Below, piece by piece: positions 36,830 to 48,569 of a stretch of 64,000 bases of DNA; position 1 is the stretch's first letter, and the number at the start of each line of letters is the position of its first letter. The notes under the pieces were generated by a model. It worked only from the letters and a program-made list of their open reading frames with translations. It did no database searches and was not told the DNA's origin. This DNA comes from Umbilicaria muhlenbergii (Eukaryota; Ascomycota; Lecanoromycetes; Umbilicariales; Umbilicariaceae). The position numbers and the translations under genes were made by a program. The stretch lies in assembly GCA_000611775.1 (NCBI GenBank), contig KK106985.1, forward strand, positions 601,982 through 665,981, given 5' to 3'.

Positions 36830-39211
36830 AAGGTTCTGAATACATTGTTGTAATGAATGCTTGACATTTGTCTTGAAAATCCTGACATAATATACCATTT
36901 TGATCTTGTATTAATGGTATTTTCTTCATAAGTTATGACTTTGTGTATTTATATGCTTGAATACATCTTTTTCACTTGCTTCTATAAGAAATGTTGTTCA
37001 GGATTTTTGTTTTGCATTTTTAATAACTTGAAAGTACTCAGATCTGCTTGTTGTGAATTTAATTCACTGTCTTTCAGATTAATCATGCTTGTTGTAATGT
37101 TTTCTTGCTGTTGATATTTCTTTTCTCAGCCTGATAAGGTCTTTTGTCTATCACACTTTAGATTTGTTGCATGATTTACATCTAAGAATATTGTTTTCTG
37201 CAGTTTGTGCAATTAAATCTCTTAAGTTTTCAGTCATTTGTTTTAATGATTGATTTAAACTTATTGCTTTTGCATTTTGCTGTAATTCCTTTGTAAAGTT
37301 CTTCTAATCCGCTTTTTGTATATTGAATGGCGCGTTGAAAGAGCTTTTCACCAGTGTAAGGTTTTTAGTAATTATGAAAAACTGAATAACTTTATGATCT
37401 GAACCAGTATACACTTCTTTATTAACTTGCCAATCAATTATTTCTGATATTAATTGATTTGTTGCAAATGTTAAATCTAGAACTGATGAATATTGTCTGT
37501 TTATAATATGTCTGATGAATGTCATAACATCTGATATGTTGACTAAATCGCAGTGATTTGTTTGCAATCATTGTAGTAAACTTTCTGCATTTTTTACCTC
37601 TGTGATTATAGAATTTCATCATGCGTGATGTGTATTAAAGGCTTCACAAATTAGTGTTCTAGTTGTTGCACTTATTTGACTTAATGCTCTTTTCATTGTT
37701 CATGTATTTAATTCAGGCTGAATAGACCTTTTATTATATACATTCAACAGTAGAATTTCTTCTAGACCTAATGCAGAAATAGACAAAGCTTGTAAATCTG
37801 CATCTTTTGATATGTTTGATTTAGGCGTGCATTTTATTCCTTTGTTTACTTTTGTAATAAATGTTAAAACTCATAGTCTGAGTTCTGACGTTGGGATAAT
37901 GCTAATAAATGCTGAGTGTGAAATAATACTATTATTTGGCTCAATTCATGATTCTTGAATTAACACAATATTTATTTTCCTCACTGCAGCTTTTAGACAT
38001 GATTGTATGATGTTTGTTGATTTATTGCAGTTATGTTGAAAAATCTGTATTTTAAATAATTCCTGCAGGTCTGTGTTTGAATGTTGTGTGTTTATACTAC
38101 ACATTATTCATTCATGATTAGAGGGTCTCTGTCTGCTGAATAGAGTTCAACTGCTTTATAATATTCACAGTCTTTACTATTCACCTGGTGATTTTCTTTG
38201 CAATTTACACACTTTATTATTGTGTGTTCACATATTTCTTGTCTCTTTTTGTAAATAAAGCACGTGTGCTTCCTGGTATAATGATTTTCAGCGCATATTT
38301 GACATTTGACTTCATGCGTGCACTTATGCTGTGTGTGATCAAATCCTTGACATTTGATACATTGCTCATAAGGTTTGCAGTCTGTGTATTTCATGGTATG
38401 CAGTGAATTTTCAGCTATTATTAACTTAGTTCTCAAGGCTTTTTCAGCCTCTTGACTGCTTGCAAAGGCAATGACTGCAGATGAATGCTTTTTGAATTTT
38501 CTACTCTCTGCTGTAGACATTCAGCTTGGTTTACACATCAATTTTAAACCTTTATTGAAAATCTAAACCTCATTCTTTAGCAATTGCATTCCCTCTGCAT
38601 TGTTGAAAATCTCTGTAGATACTTCATGTAGAATTATCTTATATCATTTCTGATCTTTTCGCACATGAACTAGATCCAGGTTTAATTCTGGCTCTCAGAT
38701 ATTTTTATGTTGCAATAGCTCTTCTGCACTGCTCTCTTCTACCACAGTGAGAATTATGCTATTTTGTGATCTAGAAATAGTAGCTGTTGTGACCAACACC
38801 TTTGCAATTTTTGCATTTTTCAATGCATTGTTGACTTTGTCTTGAACTTGCATTGAGTTGAAGCTTGCTGTTGCAATTGATGTTTTTGATGTTAACAGTA
38901 CTCTGCGTTCCCTTTGTGTAATCTGCTTAATCTCTTTGACTAATGTAAACTTTTGCGCCTTTTTAACCACCTCCGTTCATGGTTTATTGCTGTTTTGAGT
39001 CAACATTTGCGCAAATGTTGTTTTTGAGTTTTGTTGTTTTTGAGCGTTTTCAGCATTTTCAGTCATACTCACTGAAAAGTTACGTGATTGAGCTGAATTT
39101 TTCACCATACATTCAAGCCCTTGTTTTGCATTAGTACTGAAGGTTTCAGCCTTATCAGATGCAATTTGACTGTTTTGTATTTCCACATGCTGTTTTTGGC
39201 TGTTTTGTGCA

Positions 39212-39883
39212 TAGGCTGTCACCGCGGGTCGGGGCGACACTGAGTCAGGCCGGGTCGGGCCGGGTCAGGTGGCAGTGTCTCAGTGATTTTGAACCCACCT
39301 TGGCGTGTCAGGTCGGGGCGGGTAATGAAGGCAGACACTGAGGGTAATTAGGACACTGAGAGCCGCAATAATTAGGGCTAAACCGTTCCATAATTTAATA
39401 TATTATAGAACTCAACGCGCCCGTCAATTCTATGCAAAAATCATCAAGAACGGATCGCTGCGCATTAAGTTATGTGAGTTTGAAAGTTGACACTTTCGTC
39501 AAGTTGATTGATTGACGATGTTCGCCACCGTGAACTTCAAACCCACACAACGCAATGCGCCGCGATCCGTTTTTGATGATTTTTGCATCAAATTGACGGG
39601 CGTATTAGGCTCTACAATTCAATAGAGTTGCAAAGAAATCAAGTCGCAATGTCATATTTAATAAGGGCATTACCTTGCGGCCTTATCTATTTTTTGAAGT
39701 TCGCGGCTCAAAAATTAAAGTTTAGCGCGCGGGAGTTAACCTGATTGAGTTAGTTCAGTGTCTATGTGGGTACCTCAGGGTCGACCCGGTTGGCCACTGG
39801 ATACCAGGTCCGTGGAGGGGCTGGACCCGTGGGTCAGGTCTTTAACTATGGACCTGGCCTGACCTGACCCAAATGACAGCCTA
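39212..39883 (+). mobile_element. 672-bp hAT-type MITE, copy 2
   Basis: Same terminal repeats (TAGGCTGTCA) and length as copy 1. It is flanked by a perfect 8-bp duplication, TTTGTGCA (39204-39211 and 39884-39891), the size expected for hAT elements. It sits in LINE-2 ORF1. It keeps more C and G than copy 1, so it was mutated less. It contains the internal foldback at 39418-39602. Confidence 0.9.
39418..39602. repeat. Internal foldback of the MITE
   Basis: Arms of about 70 bp (39418-39488 and 39533-39602) pair with a limited number of mismatches. The 44-bp loop has its own small inverted repeat (GTCAA...TTGAC). The matching foldback in copy 1 is at about 30326-30510. Confidence 0.85.
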
Positions 39884-41289
39884 TTTGTGCAAATGCTGCA
39901 TTTGCAACTTTTTGCATTTTCCCCGTGTTTTCTGCAGCTGTTTTTACACTTGCATTCACACTGTCTGTTTTGCGCAGTAGTAAATCCATTTTAGAACTTA
40001 TGACCTGAATTTGGCTTTGCAAGTGATGATTTTGCACGTTTGTGTCCAAATTTGTCAATTGTGGACTTTTCACATTTTGTGAGTTTTGTGACTTTGTGAG
40101 GTGGAAAATTGCCTGATTTAGGTCAAATTTTTGCGACGGGTGTGATGCATTGACTAGATTTAGCAGCGCAGAATTTGCTGCTAAATACAGTGATTTCATT
40201 GTTTTGTGTCTCAAATTCAATGTTTGTTCACTTTTGCTCTGTTCGCTGTTTTGCAGATTTTCGCAGTTTTCCTCTGAACTTTGAATTCACATCTTTGCTG
40301 GTTGGTTTTCCTGTGAGGAAGTGATGTTTTTGCGTTTTTTACCTTGTAATGTGACTTTTTTGATTTGTCTGTATGTTTGTGAGAAGGTGAATGAGCTGTT
40401 TTAATTACTATTCATAACAAAGTAGTTTTCCTTTGTTATGAATGCCGCTGATGTAGGTGTAGTGCATTGACTACTGTTTTCAGACTTCATGTCTGACATT
40501 ATATTCATTATAATATTTTTTGGTGTTTTCCTGGCGTTTCAGTCCTGATGATATCCTGAATTTACCTCAAGTTTAATATCCCTTCCCTTATAAACTCAAG
40601 CACAATTAAGAGTCTAAGAGCCTCATTTTCTATCTCTGATACTCAGAATAAGTAGGCTCTATGATTCTTAGAAATTTAAGCCTTATAAAAGCCCTTAAAA
40701 TCACCTGTAGCCTGACTTAATCTGAGCTTATCCAAATAGAAAATGATATAGACTCACTAATCTTTACTCTTTATATATGAAACACTTGATAAGAGTTCTT
40801 TATATTCTTTATACTCAGAATAGTGTTTTCCCCTGCAGGCTTTTTTGTTAATCTGAGCTTTTTACAGTTCTTTATGTCAAACTCAAAAAGAATGACCTTT
40901 AGTATTGTAAAGCATGAAGGAAAATGCGGAAAAAGTGAAGTTTCATGATGTTTTGCAAGGTGATTGATTTAAGGTTTAGTGCTTACACCTCATCAAAATT
41001 CTCAAGAACCGCGGCTTGACGTGTGTTGAATAATAATAAAGGCAGAAAGCAGTGAATAACAATGTGTTTTTGATGTTTTGTGATTTGTAAAAGCAGTGTA
41101 AGATAGATTTAAATCTAATTCTTACATGACAAGTCAAGAAAAAAGGTGTTGTGGTTGTTGTGTTGTTGTTTTTGTAATTTTTTGATCATTTTAATATGAA
41201 GATTGTGACAACTTTATGATATACTTGAATTCACTGTGCTTTCACAATCACTGCTAGCTTTGAGAATTGAAAAAAAGAGTTTAAGTCTC

Positions 41290-41900
41290 TGAACTGAGTA
41301 GTTTATGAGGCCTATGACAATAATATATCATATGTGTGGCTTGGTTGCTTTTTGATTTCCAGCAGTATTTTTAAATCATACTTCAACTCAATTACATAAA
41401 GATAATCAGTTGAGTATTAAATTTATTAAAACTCTTAAATTTCATGCTTGAATCAAGCATATTAATGTACAGTATCACTACATAAGAGAAGCTTTAAAAG
41501 ACAGCTTTATTAAATTTATTTATATTTTTACTGCTGATATGCTTGCTGACTACTTAACAAAGTCATTTATGAGGGAGAAATTTTAAATTAAACTTTTTTT
41601 ACTTAATCTCATTAATGTTTAAGGTTCTTTAAGACTGCTTTTTCAAGCTTAATTAATATAATTATTTAAAAAAGTGTATTAAAATCTCTTTTTGATAAAC
41701 TCTTTAAGTCTTCAAAGTATATGATTGTTAACTCATGTTTTTATTTTTATTTTAATTAAGTTATTTTGGCTGCTATTTTACCTACTACTTACAGAGGTCA
41801 AATTTAATGCTTATTAATATTATTTATTTTATTTTATATTTTAAAGTTACCTCTGAAAGTCACTGGTAGTGAAGCTGAAGAGAAAGTATTTATCAAAGTC
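41290..41900 (+). mobile_element. Ty1/copia 3' fragment: end of RNase H
   Basis: The plus strand shows the end of a copia RNase H, with IKHINVQYHYIREALKDSF near 41,450-41,510 and TADMLADYLTKSF near 41,530-41,570, the usual last motifs of copia pol. The AT-rich DNA after 41,600 is in the place of the 3' LTR, but its edges are not clear. The rest of the element is missing. Broken. Confidence 0.7.
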
Positions 41901-41926
41901 ATCATATAATAGTATAACAGTACAAC

Positions 41927-41981
41927 ATTATAATATGACATTATAATATGACACTATAATATGACACTATAGTATGACATT
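41927..41981 (+). repeat. Short tandem array, 13-bp unit
   Basis: About four units like ATTATAATATGAC with small variations. It lies between the copia fragment and the next gypsy relic. Confidence 0.75.
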
Positions 41982-42299
41982 ATATAAACATGATGACTCA
42001 GCGCTTAGCGCCTTGACATCAAGTGAAAACTCTTTACAAGGAGGTTCAAAAACCTGCTTTCTCAATAATCAGTTTTTATCATCAAATAGAAGACATATAA
42101 TCATTGCATTAACTTATCATGACTTTACTGCTTATAACATCTCATTCAACACTTTTATAACAATTGTTGTACACTCAGTCTCTTACATACTGATCACTCA
42201 GTACCTTCAGGTGAATAGTCATGTCAAAAGCATAAAACATGATGACATCAACACTTTAATCTCATCAGGTCAGTGAAACATTTAATAATTAAATTAAGG
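41982..42299 (+). other. Unassigned stretch with a 100-residue open frame
   Basis: An open frame runs 41974-42276 (contains LTSSENSLQGGSKTCFLNN). I cannot assign it to a family. It lies just before the gag region of family C and may be part of that element's LTR or leader. It may equally be chance. Confidence 0.25.
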
Positions 42300-45200
42300 C
42301 AAGTCTTTTAATTAGCAGATTTACATTATCAGTTGTTGATATTCTTATTTCTGACATCAAAGATGACAGGCGTGAATACATCACTGCAGGTAATTTTAAT
42401 GATATCATTAAAAATCTTAAGACAATCACTGCTCATAATTAAGAGATCATCAAGCATCAGTGATTACAATTATGATGCATATGATAAGAAATTGAGTTTG
42501 AGGATAATAAAAAAAAGCTTTAAGAGTTTAATTAATATTTGCAAGAAGGTTCTTCAACTACAATAAACTTAAAAAATGACACAAGTTCATCACATTAATT
42601 ATGATGTTGAGTTATAACAAATATTACACCTCCCCTTTTTTAATATCTTGTAAAGTCATGAGAGCCTCATCTTTATGCAGAAGACATTAAAGTCATGAGA
42701 TGAAAACTTTAAAAATATTTAAATGAAATCAATCAGAATCAGGAGCTGATGTCAGAGTAATTTTCTACTGAATGAGATTTTATCATCTGAGCAGGCACCT
42801 ACTTAGAGAAAATAATTATGAGTGATTAATAAAAGCAGAAGAAGCAACATAATCACATTTAAATCATTTATAATAATTATTTAAAGATGCTGAAGAAGAA
42901 CTTATCCTCTGATGAAAACACAAATGAATAAAATATTATCATCTTTAATGCAGTTGAATCTCATAATCATGATATAATCATTTTTTGATATGATAAATTA
43001 TTAAAATTCTACTGCTTCCTTTTAACTTCACACAAGGAAATTGATGAGATGCTCATTTAAAATCACTGATGATTAAGACTTTCACATCACATCTTAATTA
43101 AACTATGATGTTGAGATTCAATGCAGATTACAAGACAGTTAATGCAGAAAATCTCAACACATCTTGATATCATCATTAATCATGAACTGTTCTGAAGCTG
43201 TTCAGACACTAAAAAAGATCATTAAAACAAAGTTGATGATATAAACAAAAGTATGACATAAATATCATATTATGACAAAAAAGAATTCCTCACTGAATAA
43301 TAAACAATCTGCATTTAATTCATTTAAAACAGCTGTGAAAGAGAGAATAACTCATGAGATTCTTATTAAAAAAGTAATCATAATCAGAGTCAGAACTTTA
43401 ATCACTTATCAGTCACTGAAAGAATAATTATGATGATGACATAAATATTCACAGCTTCTTCATGCTGACAAGAAGACTTCATTTCAAGAAATGAAGTGAA
43501 TACATGAAAGACAACAGATCTCTGCATTAAGTGTGAAGTCATCAATCATTGAATAAATGAGCATATAACAGAATAATCAACAGCAGTCATTATTATAATT
43601 AATGCAAATAAATGATTCATAATCAACCTTCAGCTCATCTTTTTACTTATCATTGATGATATTTCACATCTGATATCAGAGCAGTTAAAGGTAAACTTTT
43701 ATATAACAAGAAATAATCTGAAGAAAAAATACTCATATATTATCAACAACAGCAGTCAAGGCAATATTATCACATGAGATGTTGTTAATGAATTATCTTT
43801 ACAAACTAAACCTTATGAAGCTTAAGTCAATGCATGAGGCAATGTGATTGACTTATCAGAGTTCATCATACTGATGATTATGACATATGACATTAATAAT
43901 TAATCTTATTATTATAACAGTTGCTTTTTTGTCACTTTAAATAATGCATCAACATCTTTCATCCTCAGGTTACTCTTTTTAGTCAATGCAAACCTAAATC
44001 ATGAATATAACACGGGAAAATTCCTATGAAAAAAGGTGAAGCATATCATAGCACACTGAGTATTCTCTGTTAATGAAAAAAAGGTGTTGAAGAGCATTTT
44101 ACATATGAATAATCTTTTTATCATGAATCACTTCATAGGACTGTTGAATTTAGTAATTGATATAAAAAATATACTCTACAAATGAACTTATTGTGATATG
44201 ACAAAGGGTATAATAATGTTTATGACAGTTTACCTTCTGAATATCATGACTTTACAGACATATTTTAAGCTGCTGAGAAGCAGTCTTTGCCTGAAAAAGG
44301 TTTGCATGATCATGTCATTAACTTAAAATCAGAGTAGCAACCTTCATTTAAAAAGTTATACTTAATGTCTTTAATTAAGCTTGATGTACTGAAGGTATAT
44401 TTAGATGATGTTATGAAGATAAATATAATTTGTAAATTAATATCACCTGCAGCTTCACCTGTTATGTTTATATTAAAATCAGACAGCAACTTATGATTAA
44501 TCATTAATTATAAACACTTGAATGATATTATTATTAAAAATTGCTACTCATTATCATTTATATCAGACATGTTGAATCATCTTCAAGAAGTTAAGAAGTT
44601 CATTAAGCTGAACTGCAAGAATGCATATAATCAAATATGAATCAAGAGTGAAGATGAGTGAAAAACAGCATTTTGAACATTATTCAGCCTGTTTAAATAT
44701 TTTATTATGTTTTTCAGTCTCATGAATGCTCCTGCTATGTTTTAAGCTTTTATTAATAAGGTGCTTAATAAGTTCTTAAACATCACATGTGTGATTTACT
44801 TGAATAATATCTTGATCTTTAGCAAAGATGAGTTTAAACACAATAAGCATGTACAATAAGTACTAACTGCATTATGACATCATAATCTTCACCTTAAGAT
44901 CAGCAAGTGTTTATTTAATGCAATGAAAGTGAACTTTCTAGGATTCAAGATCAACACAGAAGACATATATATAAACTTAAAAAAATTTAAATTATTAAAA
45001 AATGACTATCTCTGAAAAACATTCATGAATTGCAAGTCTTTTTAAGCTTTGTTAATTTCTTTTAAAGGTTTATAAGAGATTATTCATAAATTACAGCATC
45101 ACTGTTAAACCTTCTGAAAACAGAAAGAAATAAAAAAAAGATTAAAATTATATTAATTTTTCTTTCTTCTCATTAAACTGCTCCTCATCAAGACATTAAA

Positions 45201-45650
45201 GAAAAGCAGAGCAGCTCAACCTTATTATAAAGATTTAACATAAGTTATTTAGCATGCAGTTCACAAATTAAAAAAGAGTTACAACAAGAAAATATCATAT
45301 CTGCTTCTTTTTCACTTTCAGAAGTTACATTGAAAGTATTTAATGCTTTAAAGAAAACCTTCATGAGTGCTTTATTACTACACTACTTTAATGAAAACAA
45401 ACTCATGAAGGTTGAAACAGACGCCTCTGAATTCATAATTAATAAAATATTAACACAACACTTTAAAATCAATGATCAATTGCACTGATTATGTCAGGAC
45501 TATGCAGATTATAAATTAATGCATGTGTTTTAACAGTTGACATTTAACTACAGAGAAGAACTCTAGTCTAAGAAGTAAAAAAAAAGGAAAAAGCACAAAG
45601 ATTAAAACTTTTATATGCACATTAAACTCACTAATTTAATCACTGCTAAC
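42300..45650 (+). mobile_element. Ty3/gypsy relic, family C (gag to RNase H)
   Basis: Plus-strand relic. A gag zinc-knuckle-like region lies near 43,520-43,560, a protease-like region near 43,620-43,830, reverse transcriptase at about 44,520-45,000 with the box YLNNILIFSK near 44,800-44,830, and the start of RNase H near 45,410 (KVETDASEF). No integrase follows; the sequence meets the family L relic tail to tail near 45,650. No LTR identified. Broken by many dozens of changes. Confidence 0.75.
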
Positions 45651-47565
45651 TTATTCAATCATTCAGTTCAGTACAACATTCAGTACAATGTTCAATTTAA
45701 TAACATGTTTAAGTGTAAACTTGACATTATCTTCTCTTTTATTTAATGAGCTTCATGAGCTGATCATTTACTTTTCTGCTTTGTTGTTGATGTATTTGAT
45801 GACTCAGTTAACTTGTTTAAGTACCTTTTATGAAATGCCTCTTTCAGTTCAGGTGAATGTTTAAATTCATTAATGTTATATCAAGTCTTGTCAAGTGAGT
45901 ATTTTTTTCATGTCACTTTATACTGTAATTTGTTTTTTATCAACAGCTGTCATTAATTTGTTTAACTTCTCATTTTGATTCAGCCTGTTCAGTTATTACA
46001 GGTGGCGGTGATGACTTAATTTACTTAAATAAAGAATCATTCACAGTGAGTCATAATAAAAAGATATGAAATACAAAGTGTATTTTTATTAATTCAGACA
46101 GTTCAAGTTTATATGCTTAAATTAATACTTTTTTCTTGATTCAAAAAGGTTCTTCATTCTTGTGATTCAGCTTTTTAAACAAGTGAGTCATTCAAATGTT
46201 CTTTGTTGACAATCATATTAAATCTTTCACTTGATATGCTGAGGTTAATATTTAAGTTCAGTTTATGAAGTCTTTCTGTTGAAGTTGTGCTGCTGTCATA
46301 TTCTCTTGTAACATCACATATAAAGCTTTCATATGATTTGTTATGAAATCAGCTTTTTTCTTCAGAATTCATTCTCTTGTTAACAAAGGTGAGGTAATCA
46401 ACTGTTCAGAGTTAAAGTTTATTCAAGAGTGATATTCTTTATTCACAAAGAATGATGAAACTTTGATGAAGTCAGAATCTGCATTGTTAATTGTAAACTT
46501 AATCATTAACAGTTATTTAGTTCAATCATCTTGCTGATAGTTCACAAATGCTCTAAGGTAATGTTCAACATTTATATTTACATTTTCAGACTGCTCATCT
46601 GTCTCAGGATGAAAAGTGATTGAAGGTTTTAATCTGATTTAAAGTCATTCACACAGGTATTTTTAAAGTAATGTTACAAACTGTGATCCTCAGTCTGATG
46701 TAATTGTCTGTGATAATTCATAAAACCTTTACACATTTCAGAGCAAGAGTTTAATAATATATTCAGTTAATATTTCCTCATTTTTATCTATTAAATAAAA
46801 AATATAATGTCTCTTCTTGATTAGTCTGCAAATAATTATCAGAATTGCATTGAATCTTTCACTTTCAAATAATTTAATAATCAAGTTGAGTGAAATATCT
46901 TGTCATAAATGACTTGAAATTAAAAGTAATTTCAATGCTTCTTGATACTGCTCATTCATGTTCTTTGTTCAGCAGCAAATGTAATAATTTTAAACAAAAT
47001 AACTGACTGTTCAATTTATTCAGGATTAATAATAAAATCATGTAAGTATTTTTAATGTTTTTTGATGTTTTATATGTTCTACAACTGATTGTTCATGTGC
47101 TTCTTGAATCAGTCAGAGTCATAATTTATTTTTATTCAGATCATTATCAACTCCTGGGATTCATACTTATTCTTAATATAATAATTGACTGTTTGCATCT
47201 TCAATACAGTCACTGAGAAAGATTTTAATTGAATGTCTTGCTTTAATTTATAATAAATTTATAACTTCCTGGCAGAAATCATCTGCTTTCACATAATGAG
47301 TAATCAACTCATTTAAAGTTTCATTCAGGGCCTGTTCAGCTGATTCATTTAAGATTAATTCAGTTGATTCATTTAAGGCTGATTCAGCTGAGGCTGATTC
47401 ATTCAGAGCTGATTTTAAAAAATGAGAAGCTTTTTCCTTTTGTTTAATAATAATGCATGAGTTTAAGCAGCAGCTCAGTAGCATGATTTAAGATTAATAT
47501 TTTAATCACTCATTATTCTTATTATTCTTTAGTTGATTACTTGAGTATTTAATGAGTGTGTTCAC
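45651..47565 (-). mobile_element. Ty3/gypsy relic, family L: integrase part
   Basis: The minus strand carries a linker (open stretch 47248-47484, with repeated LNESA-type words), an integrase zinc-binding region and a catalytic core. FHPETDEQSENVNINVEHYL near 46,625-46,560 is the core's conserved third block. A C-terminal region follows to about 45,700. The upstream half of the same element lies at 63221-64000, beyond the hAT insertion. Broken. Confidence 0.8.
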
Positions 47566-48569
47566 TAGACTGTCATTTGAGTCAGGTCAGATCAGGTCAA
47601 TGATTAAGAACTTAACTCATGAGTTCAACTCCTTCATGAATCTGATATTCAATGATTAATCAGGTTGACTCTGAGGTACTCACATGAACACTGAACTAAT
47701 CATATACAGTTAAAATTGCTTAGTCATCATAACAGTAGTAAATTTAATATAAGTAATAACATCACTTTTCTTCTCATGTTATCACAGCTTTGCATTATGT
47801 TGTTATCAAAGATAAATATTGTGATAATTGAATACTTTTACATATTTGTAATTGAATTATTAATCTGCAAAGACTGATATTATACATTGTGAGCACTGTG
47901 CAAACATGAAGAAAAACATGATATGCTAAAAAAGTAATGCTCAAAGGTAATGCTCAAAGGTAATGTTTATTTAGAATTTGTGATGACTGTATATTCTTTT
48001 TAGCTTTGCAGACTGTATCTGTAGTTGATTTCATAATGCAACTCAATGTTGATCTGCAGACAGCAATACTGATTGACTGATGCTGATAATGATGTGTCAT
48101 TCATATGTTGAATTCATAAATTACTTGTCTTGATTGACTGCAGTTGATCTTCTCTGAGCTTCACTCCTTCATGCTGAAGTGAGGGAGGTCATCAGGTCAT
48201 CAGATGATAAAAATATGTTAAAATCATCTTATTTTCTGCCCTCTGATACATCTTCAATCATAATAAAAGTGTCTGAATCATCACTCTGCCTCATTTTTAC
48301 CCTCATCTGATGCATATCAGCAAGTTCATCTACTCTTATATCATCTGAATCATTCATGTCAGACTCATCATGATTATCACTGTTCATTGTCACTGTTTTG
48401 CACTTGATAAAGGTAAGCTTTCTTTATTGAGATGTCTTCATGAACTCATAAGCCTCCTCATCATCTGTTATAATTAACTCATTCAGAACAGAGACTTTTT
48501 AAGCTCAGGTTTCAAAAGTGCTGACTTCCTCATCATTGTCATCATCATCAACAAGATCATTCAACAAGG

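Larger units (their letters stand above)
38104..40220 (-). pseudogene. LINE-2 ORF1 (nucleic-acid-binding protein), interrupted by a MITE
   Basis: Open stretches 39846-40220 (124 residues), 38977-39240, 38695-38970 and 38104-38520 together cover ORF1. The last carries cysteine/histidine knuckles (CIKCQGFDHTQHKC, CVNCKENHQVNSKDC). The ends of the first two stretches inside the MITE are read-in, not LINE protein. Relative to LINE-1, several TGG codons and cysteines survive. It is still not intact: the MITE and a few stops break the frame. Confidence 0.75.
36830..41289 (-). mobile_element. Tad-like LINE, copy 2, lacking its 3' half
   Basis: Minus-strand LINE copy, less mutated than copy 1. ORF1 lies at about 40,220-38,104, endonuclease at about 38,090-37,150 (open stretch 37304-37567 with YTGSDHKVIQF), and the start of the reverse transcriptase region near 36,900. 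It ends at the family E palindrome, so the reverse transcriptase core and RNase H are missing. The 5' untranslated part probably fills 40,560-41,290 but its edge is not defined. A MITE is inserted in ORF1. Confidence 0.8.

Noticed and set aside
39159-39341. 60-residue plus-strand frame across the MITE edge
   Set aside because: It runs from LINE sequence into the MITE terminus and has no coding features of its own.
40561-41289. Independent gene upstream of LINE-2
   Set aside because: No open frame or motif. The stretch is best explained as the LINE 5' untranslated region, with an unclear edge.
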